Source: Micromonospora sp. NBC_00421 (GTDB lineage Bacteria; Actinomycetota; Actinomycetes; Mycobacteriales; Micromonosporaceae). From it: a stretch of DNA of 64,000 nucleotides. Positions 36,100 to 45,600 of the stretch are shown here, piece after piece (positions within the stretch are counted from its first letter, which is position 1; each line of letters opens with the position of its first letter). A model generated the notes under the pieces. It saw nothing but the letters and a program-made list of their open reading frames with translations. It was not told where the DNA came from and did no database searches. The position numbers were made by a program, and so were the translations under genes. The stretch lies in the NCBI RefSeq assembly GCF_036017915.1, contig NZ_CP107929.1, forward strand, positions 2,294,001 to 2,358,000, read 5' to 3'.

Positions 36100-38148
36100 G
36101 TGCCCTTTCAAGCACCCATAACGATCACTACCGCTCTCGAGCGGATGGCTCGGCACGACTACGTCCTTCCCGCCATCCAGCGGGAGTTCGTCTGGGGACC
36201 CGATCGGATCTGCAAGCTCTTCGACAGCCTTATGCGGGGCTACCCGATCGGGTCATTCCTCTTTTGGAGGGTCAACGGGGACAAGGTTAAATCCTATACC
36301 TTCTACGACTTCGTGCGGACTTATCACGCCAGGAACTCCCCACACTGCCCGACCCTCGACGTGGAACGTGGCAGGGATGTGACCGCGATTCTCGACGGCC
36401 AGCAGCGGCTGACCGCCCTGAACATCGGTCTCCGCGGGTCGTACGCCGACCGCCTTCCCAGGATGCGTCACAACAATCCGCTCGCCTACCCGACGAAACG
36501 GCTACACATCAACCTCCTGGCCCAAGGCCACGATGACGAACTCGAACTGGCGTACCACTTCCGGTTCCTGACTGCGGACGAGGCCAAGAGTCGCAACGAG
36601 ACCACATTCTGGTTCCCGGTCTCGGAGATCCGCGACATCAGCGAAGGGGACCAGGTCTTCGACATCACCGCCCGCCACGATCTGGGCAACCTCGCTGGGC
36701 GGATGCTCTTCAAGCTCTACGAGGTGGTGAAACGTCAAACGTTGATCAACTACTTCGAGGAGGAGGACCAGAGCCTGGAGAAGGTGCTCAACATCTTCAT
36801 CCGGGTCAACAGCGGAGCGGTGCCCTTGTCCTTTAGCGACCTGCTGCTGAGCATCGCCACATCTCAGTGGCGGGAGCGCGACGCGAGAGAAGAGATCCAC
36901 GCCCTGGTCGACGACCTCAACCGCACCGGGCAGGGCTTCAGCCTCGATAAGAACAGCGTCCTGAAAAGTGGTCTGGTTCTGCTCGGGAAGGGCGACATCC
37001 GGTTCAAGGTCGACAACTTTGACCGACACACGATGCTCGCCATGGAAGAAAGCTGGGACGACATCGAGCGGGCTTTGCGGCTCGCCGCCCAGCTACTCAG
37101 CGATTTCGGTTTCTCTTCGGCGACACTACCGGCCAGCAGCGTGATCATCCCGCTCGCCCACTACACACACCTCCGTCAGCTCGACACAGGTTACCTGCGG
37201 CGGACAAGCGATGCCGCGGACCGCGAAGACATCCGTCGGTGGCTGCTGCGAGCGGTCATCAAGGGTGGCATCTGGGGCAGCGGCCTCGACACCTTGCTTG
37301 GCGGTCTTCGGACGGTCCTGGACACTGAAGCGCGGAATGGATTCCCGCGTGCCGCGCTCGAACGCGAAATGGCACGGCAGGGTAAAGGGCTGCGGTTTGA
37401 TCCGATTGAAGTAGACGAACTTCTGGATCTGAAGTACGGAGCGACGAAGACATTCGCACTGCTGGCGCTACTCTACCCCGGCATCGACGTACGCAACGCA
37501 TACCACGTCGACCACGTGTACCCGAGAAGCAGATTCACCAGAGCCCGCCTTCGCGCTGCAGGCATCCCGGAGGAGGACATTTCCGTCTACCTCGATCGCG
37601 TCGACCGGTTGGGAAATCTCCAACTCCTGGAGGGGACAGAGAACGTCGACAAGCGCGCCACCCTTCCAGCTGAGTGGGTCGGTCTGGCTTACCCGAATTC
37701 CGTTGCCAGACAGGGCTACCTGGACCGCAATGACCTTGGTGAGCTGCCGCCGCTTCCCGACTTCCTGAGGTTCTACGACCAACGGCGTGCGCAGATGCGT
37801 GAGCGCCTCCTGCGCCTACTCGACGTGGACCTCTCCGTAGTGCCGGTAACACGGGAACCGGCAGAGGATTCCGGTGACCGCTCATCGACCGAGCGCCGAT
37901 CGCCCGTACCCGGGTCCCGCCGTCGTGATATCGCTGCCCACATCATCTCGGCGTTCTCCTCGCAGGCACCGCACGCGTTCCTGACGATCAACGAGATCAG
38001 GAACCATCGCAGCGCTGAGTACGGCGACGAGTTTCCATCCGCCGGGGCGATATCGGCACGGCTTTTCCCGGCCACGGGCAGCTGCACCGTCCCGGGTGTC
38101 ATACCCGACATCAACGAACGCGGCGTAAGGGGTGCGCGGAAAGCGTGA
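36100..38148 (+). CDS. GmrSD-type DUF262/DUF1524 restriction protein
   Basis: A 682-residue fusion protein. The N-terminal ParB-like DUF262 domain has YVLPAIQREFVWGPDRICKLFDSLMRGYPIGS and the NTP-binding motif D99-GQQR (AILDGQQRLTAL). The middle carries FIRVNSGAVPLSFSDLLLS, typical of the DUF262 helical part. The C-terminal DUF1524 HNH nuclease shows Y-H469-V-D-H (YHVDHVYPRS) and LGNLQLLEGTENVDKRA. Such fused GmrSD proteins are type IV restriction enzymes attacking modified phage DNA. A further 90 residues after the nuclease (DIAAHIISAFSSQ...) is extra and may add specificity. GTG start with a strong AAGGAGG site. AT-richer than the flanks, consistent with transfer. Confidence 0.88.
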   Translation: MPFQAPITITTALERMARHDYVLPAIQREFVWGPDRICKLFDSLMRGYPIGSFLFWRVNGDKVKSYTFYDFVRTYHARNSPHCPTLDVERGRDVTAILDGQQRLTALNIGLRGSYADRLPRMRHNNPLAYPTKRLHINLLAQGHDDELELAYHFRFLTADEAKSRNETTFWFPVSEIRDISEGDQVFDITARHDLGNLAGRMLFKLYEVVKRQTLINYFEEEDQSLEKVLNIFIRVNSGAVPLSFSDLLLSIATSQWRERDAREEIHALVDDLNRTGQGFSLDKNSVLKSGLVLLGKGDIRFKVDNFDRHTMLAMEESWDDIERALRLAAQLLSDFGFSSATLPASSVIIPLAHYTHLRQLDTGYLRRTSDAADREDIRRWLLRAVIKGGIWGSGLDTLLGGLRTVLDTEARNGFPRAALEREMARQGKGLRFDPIEVDELLDLKYGATKTFALLALLYPGIDVRNAYHVDHVYPRSRFTRARLRAAGIPEEDISVYLDRVDRLGNLQLLEGTENVDKRATLPAEWVGLAYPNSVARQGYLDRNDLGELPPLPDFLRFYDQRRAQMRERLLRLLDVDLSVVPVTREPAEDSGDRSSTERRSPVPGSRRRDIAAHIISAFSSQAPHAFLTINEIRNHRSAEYGDEFPSAGAISARLFPATGSCTVPGVIPDINERGVRGARKA

Positions 38149-38175
38149 GCTGACGCCCACCGCTGCGCCCGGCCC

Positions 38176-38450
38176 GGTACTCGGGGACTATCGGCATGGA
38201 CGCCTGCATGTGCTGACGCAGCGCTTCGAGGGCAGGCTCCGGGTCCGGCGGGCATCCGAACAGGATGCAGCCCCATGGCGTACAGGTCGGTGGCCGGTCC
38301 CACCGGTCACCCCCGCGCATGCTCCGGCCCGATGTAGGCGGGAGTATGGAGGGCTCTCCGGTGGCTGTGAGCCGGGAGTTCTCAGCCGGCTCAAGCAACG
38401 CGGCGATCGAGGCTGACCGGGCGACGGGTGGCTGAGGTTCCTCGGCGGCC
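38176..38450 (-). pseudogene. Remnant of a Ser/Thr kinase, missing HRD and DFG
   Basis: This stretch is a diverged copy of part of the intact kinase at 39533-40387 (shared runs encode VARSASIAA, LLEPAE-SRLTATG, WGCILF/LGCILF and LRQHMQA). Compared with that gene it lacks 123 bp between two copies of cgcggcgatc (39908-39917 and 40031-40040 in the intact gene; one copy remains at 38399-38408). The loss removes 41 codons, about residues 117-157, including the catalytic HRDLKPHN and DFG. Frameshifts occur further on. No glycine loop is left. It is a dead duplicate lying between the GmrSD and APH-like genes. Confidence 0.75.
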
Positions 38451-38499
38451 ACGAACGATTCGACGAGCAGCACGATCGCGCTTGGGCTCGTCGCCGCCC

Positions 38500-39434
38500 T
38501 CAGCCGAGCCCTCCGGCGAACGGCGTCGCCCGCCACTGGTCGAGCATGCCGCCGAGGGCGTCCGCCAGCATCGGCAACTGGGGGGCCAGGGCGAGACAGG
38601 AGACGCCCCGCAGCATCCCCACCGCCGTCACGAAGCGCAGCACGTCCCCGTCGAGGTCCCGCATGTTCCGGTGCTGCGCCGCCGCCGGTAGGCGGCCTCG
38701 CCGTCCGGACCGACGCCGACGACGTCCCACTCGACGGGCCCCAACGTCACCATCTCGAAGTCGGCGTAGCGATACCCGTCCACCCCGGCGACGATGTTCA
38801 CGACCGGGGAGTCTCCGTGGACGGGTTGCAGGTCGACCCCGGGAAATGTCTTCTCGAACAGCTCGCGGGAGCGCACGAGGGGTTCCAGCACCTGCCATTC
38901 ACGGCGGGCGCGGTCCAGGTCGGCCGGGTCGATGAGGTCGGGCTGGCCGTCGAGCGCGACGAGGCCGTCCTCGACGAGCTGGGGTTCGGCGGCGGACAGG
39001 AAGGACAACTCACCCGGGTAGTCACGCAGAGCGGCGTGCAGCTCGGATACGAGGCCGCAGCTCGCCACATAGTCAGGCTCCCCGGCCGGGGCCAGCTCGA
39101 TCAGCTGCCAGAACGTCATCGAGAAACCGTCGTGCCGGACGGGCTCCCGGGGCACGAGAGGGCTGGGCGGAATGACCGGCACGCCCCGCTCCGCGAGCCA
39201 TCCCGTCACGTCCAGCTCGGCCCGCTGCCGGCCGGCCACGCTGTCGAGGTCCGCATAGCCGGGCAGGACCGTGGGCAGCCGGGCCACGACCGGCGACGGC
39301 GCCAGGTGCACGACCACGGAGAAGGCTTCGTAGAGTACGCGGGCGTCGGTCACGTCGAGCCCCTGTGCGCGTCTGACGTGGACAGCCGCGTCAACCGCGC
39401 GCCGGGTCCGGTGGGAGATCTGCTCCGGAGTCAT
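38500..39434 (-). pseudogene. Aminoglycoside phosphotransferase-like gene with a C-terminal frameshift
   Basis: Encodes an APH/CHK-type small-molecule kinase. Motifs include LAPSPVVARLP, the Brenner box PVHGDSPVVN and the metal-site YADFEMV. The reading frame breaks near 38677-38688 in a GCC/CGG repeat: before it the frame reads ...GPDGEAAYRRR, and with one base added it continues AAAQHRNMRDLDGDVLRFVTAVGMLRG and ends in TPFAGGLG at 38500, the normal family C-terminus. Either a true frameshift mutation or an assembly error in a GC repeat. Start at ATG 39434 (MTPEQISHR); a GTG six codons up is possible. Confidence 0.75.
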
Positions 39435-39532
39435 GAAGCACGCTACCGACACGTCGGCATCTCCTCGGCCGTCTGGCCGCCGCCCTGATCGGCGCGGGCC
39501 GCCCCGCCAAATCGCAGAGACCCCGCGTCCGA

Positions 39533-40387
39533 TCAGTCGCCCGGGGTGGGCGCGGCGGCGAAGGGCAGCAGTAGTCGCCTTACCTGAGCGGCCGTCGCCG
39601 GGCGGTCGGCAGGCTCCTTGGCCAGCAGACAGAGCAGCAGGTGGGCAAGGTCGTCCGGCACATCGGGCCGATACTCGTGGACTACCGGCACGGGTGCCTG
39701 CATGTGCTGGCGCAGCACATCGAGGGCAGTTCCCGCCTGGTACGGCGGGTGTCCGGCGAGCATCTCGAACAGGATGCAGCCCAACGCGTACAGGTCGGCG
39801 GCCGGTCCCACCCGGTCACCCCGCGCCTGCTCCGGGGCGATGTAGGCGGGGGTACCGAGGGTCTGGCCGGTGGCGGTGAGCCGGGAGGTCTCAGCCGGCT
39901 CAAGCAACGCGGCGATCCCGAAATCCAGGACCTTGACGGCACCGGTCCGGGTGACCATCACATTGTGCGGTTTGAGGTCACGGTGGACCAATGATGCCGC
40001 GTGCGCGACGGAGAGCACCTCGCACACCTGCGCGGCGATCGAGGCTGATCGGGCAACCGGTAGCTGAGGCTCCTCGGCGATGAGATCAGCCAGCACCACC
40101 CCGGTCACCAACTGCATCACGAGGTAGAGGTCGCCGTCGTACTCACCAAGGTCGTAAACCGCTGGCACTCCGGGGTAGTCGAGACGGGCCGTGGCACGGG
40201 CTTCCCGCCGGAACCGTTTGACAGCCGTCGACCGCTCGTCCTCGGGCACCTCCGCCTGGCGAAGGAACTTGACGGCGACCGGGCGGTCGAGACGCTCGTC
40301 ATGTCCGGCCCACACCTGACCCATCCCGCCCCGGCCGATCGGATACGTCAGTTCATACCGAGCGTTGATGCGGTCTCCCGCCTGCAC
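39533..40387 (-). CDS. Soluble Ser/Thr protein kinase of the defence cluster
   Basis: A 284-residue stand-alone kinase domain without membrane helix. All catalytic features are intact: glycine loop GRGGMGQVW, VAVK with K40, HRDLKPHN (135-142), DFG (155-157) and GTPAYIAPEQ in the activation segment. The GTG at 40387 follows GGGAGG. It begins 43 bp after the stop of the helicase gene on the same strand, so it is likely the last gene of the giant-helicase operon. A damaged second copy lies 1 kb further on. Kinases accompany several antiphage systems, e.g. BREX type 2 PglW and Stk2, where they trigger shutdown or regulate effectors. Confidence 0.85.
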   Translation of the reverse strand: MQAGDRINARYELTYPIGRGGMGQVWAGHDERLDRPVAVKFLRQAEVPEDERSTAVKRFRREARATARLDYPGVPAVYDLGEYDGDLYLVMQLVTGVVLADLIAEEPQLPVARSASIAAQVCEVLSVAHAASLVHRDLKPHNVMVTRTGAVKVLDFGIAALLEPAETSRLTATGQTLGTPAYIAPEQARGDRVGPAADLYALGCILFEMLAGHPPYQAGTALDVLRQHMQAPVPVVHEYRPDVPDDLAHLLLCLLAKEPADRPATAAQVRRLLLPFAAAPTPGD

Positions 40388-40430
40388 TGTCAGCCTCCCT
40401 GGTCGCCGGGTCCGCCCATGCTGCCGGCGC

Positions 40431-42620
40431 TCATGGCTGTTGGCGCTGCACGAGGCGGCTGGTGAGGAAGGGGCTGGGAGTGCCGTGCCAGAACACCACC
40501 AGTTCGTCTCGGGGGCGGGTGGCGGCGACGAAGAGCAACGACCGGTCACGCTGACGCTCACGCTGGTAGCGTTTGGGGTCGGTGTCCCGGTGCCGGTTGA
40601 TCAGTTGGCGGGGCACGAGGCCGTCCGCCACCCCTGCGATGATCATCCGCTGGTATTCCAGGCCCTTGAACCGGTGCATCGTGCCGACATGGACGCCGTC
40701 GGGTTGCTTCGGGCCGTCCGGGCCGATCTCCACCACCGGCAGCCCGTCGGCCTCAAGCGTGGCGATCACGTCCGCCGCCAATTCCCTGGTAGGTACGCAG
40801 ACGGCCACGGATCCGTCGACCGGTCTGCCCCACCCGTGCAGCTGCGCAATGACGAGTTCCCGCTCCTGAGCCCAGGTCGCCGCGCCACGGAAGGTCGGCC
40901 GTCCGCCTCGCAGTAGCGACCGGTAGCCCGCCAGATCCTCCTCACCGCCGTCGAGATCGTCGTACACCTCCCCGGTCATGATCTGTAGGGCGTCCGCCAG
41001 GATCTGCCGGGTGGTGCGGTAGCTCAGGGTGAGCCGGGACGAGCGGCCCCGGATGTTGACGCCGAGGCTGCCCAGGGTGACGTGATTGTCATAGATGCGC
41101 TGATGGGTGTCGCCGGTGAGGAACATGTCGTCCGGGCCGGGCGCGACCATGGCGCGCAGCATCTTCCAGTGCGCGGCGCTGAGGTCCTGCGCCTCGTCGA
41201 CGACGACGTGACGGTAGCGGGGCCGGTAGAACCCGCCAGAGGACTCCGCAGAAAGGCTGCCGTGGTGGGCCGCCGTCCGGTCCATTTCGAGGCGGGCGGC
41301 GCGCTGGGCGACCTGACGCCAGGTCCACACCCCCCGGCTCTCCAGCCAGTTGGTAAAGCGTTCGGTCAGCTGCCAGATCTGGTCCCGCTCGATCCGGGTG
41401 AGGCTGCGACCACGCTGGGGGCGGCGGGCCTTGAAGTAGTCGGTACGGGAGGTGAGCACCTGCCCCAGGATCACCTGCGTCCACTCGGCGGCGAGGAAAT
41501 CCGCCTCCCATCCGGATTCCCCCGCCTCGACGAGGAAGTCGGCCCACAGGTCGGGGACCCGGTTGTCGTCGACCACCCGACGACCGCCGCCGGACTTCGC
41601 CTCGGCGACCACCCGGCTGGCCAGTCGGTCGATGTTGATGATGTCCACCCGGGACACCAACTCCTGGCCACCCAACGCCATCAGCCGGGTACGCAGGTCG
41701 GCCGCGAGATTGCGGTTGAAGGTGGTGAGCAGGATCGGCTTGTCCGCTCCGGGCGGCAGTTGCCGGGCCAGGTGGGCGACCCGGTGCAGGGCAACGATGG
41801 TCTTGCCGGTGCCCGGTCCGCCCCCAACCCTGGCCGGCCCGCGGTACGAACGCTCCACCAGCTTGCGCTGAGTGGGATGCAGAAAGATCTGCCACCGCTC
41901 GAATGCCTCACCCAGCATCGCCTGCAACGCCTCGTCGTCGGAGGTCACCTGCGTCGCCGGGCGTTCCACCGCCGCCTCGAAGTCGTCCGGGTCGACCTGG
42001 TCATCGGCGCGTACCGGCTCGGTGACCTGCTGGAGGACCTCGTCGTAGGGGGTGCCGTCGAAGAGCGCGAAGAGCACGTCGGTGGTGAGCTGGGGCGCCC
42101 GGTCAAGCAACTCCAGCAGTTCCGCCTCGGTCGTGAGGTCACGGATCTGCGGCAGCAGCGGTTCGGAGACGCCGAGTTCCCGCAGTTGCCCGTCGGTGTA
42201 CGCGGCGAAGAGCGGCTGCTGCGCGATCAACGGCGCGACCTCCACCTCGGGTGGGACGACCCGTCCGATGATGCTGTCGCCGACCGGGCCCAGGTCGACG
42301 ACCTCGATGCCGCCGGTGATCCGGTTGATCCGGTACGCGTACCGGCTGAGATCGTCGTACACCTCGCCACGGTGCTTGACCGCGACGAGCAGGTAGTCGC
42401 GTTCGACGATGTGCAGCAGCAGAGCGCGGTAGTCCTTGTTGACCCGGGCGGACATCAGCCGGGAGTCGCCGTTGAGCGCCTTCAGGTTCAGCCCGGGGTT
42501 CTCCGGGTTGTGCCGGAACTTGTGCATGAACTCGTAGACCGCGCCGATGTCGGCCCGGGTGAGCTTCATGACCTCCTTGTCGGCGCGGTCCAGCATGCGC
42601 AGGGTTGCCCCGTTGTTCAT
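40431..42620 (-). CDS. SF1 (UvrD/PcrA-like) helicase with RelE/ParE-like N-terminal domain
   Basis: A 729-residue protein. Residues 1-90 resemble the RelE/ParE toxin fold: LTRADIGAVYEFMHKFRHNPENPGLNLKAL, then the strand pattern YRALLLHIVERDYLLVAVKHRGEVYDDLSRY. The helicase follows: Walker A GGGPGTGKT (266-274), DEAQDLSAAHW, TGDTHQRIY, LTLSYRTTRQI and the C-terminal VGTMHRFKGLEYQRM and LLFVAATRPRDEL. Its ATGA start overlaps the stop of the giant DUF1998 helicase, so the two are coupled. Presumed role is DNA translocation or unwinding in the antiphage complex; the RelE-like part may be a nuclease or a binding module. Confidence 0.85.
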   Translation of the reverse strand: MNNGATLRMLDRADKEVMKLTRADIGAVYEFMHKFRHNPENPGLNLKALNGDSRLMSARVNKDYRALLLHIVERDYLLVAVKHRGEVYDDLSRYAYRINRITGGIEVVDLGPVGDSIIGRVVPPEVEVAPLIAQQPLFAAYTDGQLRELGVSEPLLPQIRDLTTEAELLELLDRAPQLTTDVLFALFDGTPYDEVLQQVTEPVRADDQVDPDDFEAAVERPATQVTSDDEALQAMLGEAFERWQIFLHPTQRKLVERSYRGPARVGGGPGTGKTIVALHRVAHLARQLPPGADKPILLTTFNRNLAADLRTRLMALGGQELVSRVDIINIDRLASRVVAEAKSGGGRRVVDDNRVPDLWADFLVEAGESGWEADFLAAEWTQVILGQVLTSRTDYFKARRPQRGRSLTRIERDQIWQLTERFTNWLESRGVWTWRQVAQRAARLEMDRTAAHHGSLSAESSGGFYRPRYRHVVVDEAQDLSAAHWKMLRAMVAPGPDDMFLTGDTHQRIYDNHVTLGSLGVNIRGRSSRLTLSYRTTRQILADALQIMTGEVYDDLDGGEEDLAGYRSLLRGGRPTFRGAATWAQERELVIAQLHGWGRPVDGSVAVCVPTRELAADVIATLEADGLPVVEIGPDGPKQPDGVHVGTMHRFKGLEYQRMIIAGVADGLVPRQLINRHRDTDPKRYQRERQRDRSLLFVAATRPRDELVVFWHGTPSPFLTSRLVQRQQP

Positions 42621-45600
42621 CGACGTTCTCCCCCGCCTGTCGCCCTGATCTGTGCCGTCAACTCGTCCACCGCCCATTCCCGCGCGGTGCGGGCGTGCCA
42701 GCCCGCCTCGGCGTACGCCCGGTCGCGGTCCTCGGTTTCCGGGTCGTCGTCCTGCCCCGTGAGCACCACGGCGATGCGCTGGTCCGGCCAGGCGAGTTCG
42801 GCGGGCCAGCCCTGGTCGCCCAGCTCGTAGCCGACGATCGGCGCGGGCAGGCCCTGCCGGGCGAGCTGCTGCACCAACTGACCCAGAGTGATCTCGTCCG
42901 GGTCCAGGAAGCGCAGGACATCGCGCCACGGTGATTCCTCGTCGAGCGCCGCCGCTTCAGCGGGCGGCGACTGGGCGGTGACGCCGAGCCACGTCGCCGT
43001 CTCCTCGTCGAGCGGCAGCGCGCGTTGGGCGAGCGTGAAGCCGGTGCCTTCGGTGACCGCCATCGAGGCTGGCTCGAAGGCGTCGAGGGCGGACACGGCG
43101 AGCTGGCCGGCGTCCCCGCCGCCGTTGGTCAGGAACTGGATCACGTTGCCCCAGGTGAGCCAGCCGGCCCAGCGTTCCTTGTGTGCCGGGTCGGCGATCG
43201 CGCCGGGCAGATCGCCGACGACGGTCAGGGCGGTCCAGGTGGGCAGCGGCTTGCTGCGGCCGTCAACGACGAGGATGACCGGGCAGTCGGCATTGTCCCG
43301 GGCGCGCGCGATCATGATGTGCCGGGCGTTCGGTCCCGGCAAGGGCTCCCCCTGCAGTGCGGCCAGCACCCGCTGCGGCACGCCAGCGGAATCAGTGGCG
43401 GTGTTCTCCCGGGCCTGTTTGAGCAGGCCCGCCGCGGTGGCTTCGGCCCGGCGCTGCCAGCGGGTGAGGTCCGGCTCGGCGAGGAAGCGCATCAGCTGTT
43501 CGACGGGGTTCACCCAGACGGTGGCCTCCAGCTCGTCCGGGTCCGCGCCGGGGAGGAACCTGCGGTAGTTCTCCCTGGCCGCCTGCTGGCAGACCCCGCC
43601 GTACGGGGTCCACCGCCCCGGCCCGTCCGGGTTCCCCCAGGTCTTGACATCGTCCCAGGTGGCGGCGAAGACGAGATAACCGTGGGCGCGCAGCCGGGCC
43701 CGTTTCTCGGCGTCGTCGGCGAGCCGGTTGTGCGCGGCGGTGGCGTGGTACTTGAAGCCGTCGAGGTAGACGGCCACCTCGGGCGACGAGCCGTCCAGGC
43801 GCTTGAAGTGCACGTCGGGCCGGGTGCCCTTGACGGTGTTCTGCAGCTTCATCTGCCAGTGCGTGGCGTTGTGCCCGTCGGCGCTGACGAACCGCAGGTC
43901 GGCGATGCGGGCGCCGTCGTGGTCGGTGCGTCGCTCGATGCGCAGACCCGACCCCGGCGCGTCACCGAGGGCGAGCAGTTTGGTGAGGAAGCGCATCTCC
44001 AGTTCGCTCTCCACCTGGTGGATCAGCGAGATCTCGTCGGTGCGGGTGCCCTCCTCGACGGTCCAGGTGTCGAGGAGCCGATCCAGCATGCCCAACGCCC
44101 CGTCGCGGCTCATCAGCGCGAACTCCTCGTTGCGGGCGTAGCGCAGCAGGCAGCGGTGGCAGACGTCCCGGCCCTCGTGCCGGCAGACGCAGTCGGCGAT
44201 CCGTTGGCGGGCCAGTTCGAGGATGCGACGGAACTCCTCGGAGCGGGCGAGCCGGTGCAGGTATCCAGTGCCCTGCGGCTGGGTGTCGTAGACGACCACG
44301 AAGTTGCGGGTGCCGTCGCTCTGCCCGTCGGGCATGGTGGACGACACGACCTGCAGGTGTGCTGGGTCGCCGCCGTACTGGGCGGCGATGCCGAGGCGCA
44401 CGGCGGCGGCGAAGGAGACGACGCGCTCCGCCACCACGGCGGTCGCCGCCGGGATCAGGATGCGCAACGCCTCGGTCTCCAACTGGTGCGCCAGGATCAG
44501 CTCCACATGGGTTCCCGGCCCGGCCGGCGAGCGCCGGTACGGGCACCACGGCCGGTGGTGCTCGGCGCCCTGCACCACTGTCGATCCGGAGGCCTGCGCG
44601 GCGAGTTGCTGCCCCACCGCCGGTGCGCCGTCGACCGTGGTGCCGCCGCAGGAGGTGCAGGTGTGGAACCGGTTGATCCGGACCTCGTCGCCCGCGAAGA
44701 ACTCGGCGGCCCGGTCGTAACGCTGCGCGCCGAGGTTGAAACGGCGGATCACCGCGTGCCGGCTGTAGTCGACACCGAAGGTGTCCCGTGCGTGTCGCCA
44801 GGAGGAGTCGACCCTGGCGGGGTCGATGTCGACGGCGATGGCGGTGGCGTAGAAGCGCCGTACCCGGTCGTCGCTGTCGTCGCGGATGCGCGCGTCGTCG
44901 CGCCGGTCGCGGCTGAGCACCCGGGTCGGCTGGAGGACCTGGAAGAGCCGCCCGTGGTCGGCGATGCCCGGGTCGGTGCAGCGCGGGCAGGCGCTGGTGT
45001 CCTCCTTGGCCAGGTGGGTCCGGACATAGCCGCACTGGGCACAGACCCGCCACTGCTCGTACGCGGGCCGGTCGGTCGGGCCGACATCGAGCCCGGAGAT
45101 CTCGTGCTGGTAGCCCCGCACGTAGTAGCTGTTGCCGGGGGCGATCTCGACAAGCGCCTGCCGGGCGGGGCGGGCGTACTCGCGCAGTTCGCTGTGGAAC
45201 CGGCGGTCGCCGTTGCTCTTGTCCTCCCAGGTCAGGGTCGCTTCCAGGTCGGTGCGGGTGTCGATGAGCGCATAGTTCGGCAGCAGCCCGAATTCGACGA
45301 GCGTGCCGTGGGCGGCGGCGGCGCTGACGTCGCGCAGCCGGCGACGGACCGCACCCTCCTCCGCCTTCAACATCTTGATCTCGCGGGCGTGGTCGGGGTC
45401 GCTGGACACCAGCGTGCCCCGGGCGGCGGCGAGTTCCTGCAACCGGCGTCGCAGGTCGGCCAACCGGGACTCCCACACCTCGTCGGCCTCCTTGACCCGG
45501 TGGACGATGCCGTCGACCGCGAACTCGCGCAGCTGGTCGGCGGCGGCCCGCAGGATCCTGTCGCCGAAGAGGGTAAGGAACTCCTGCACCAGCCGGCCGC

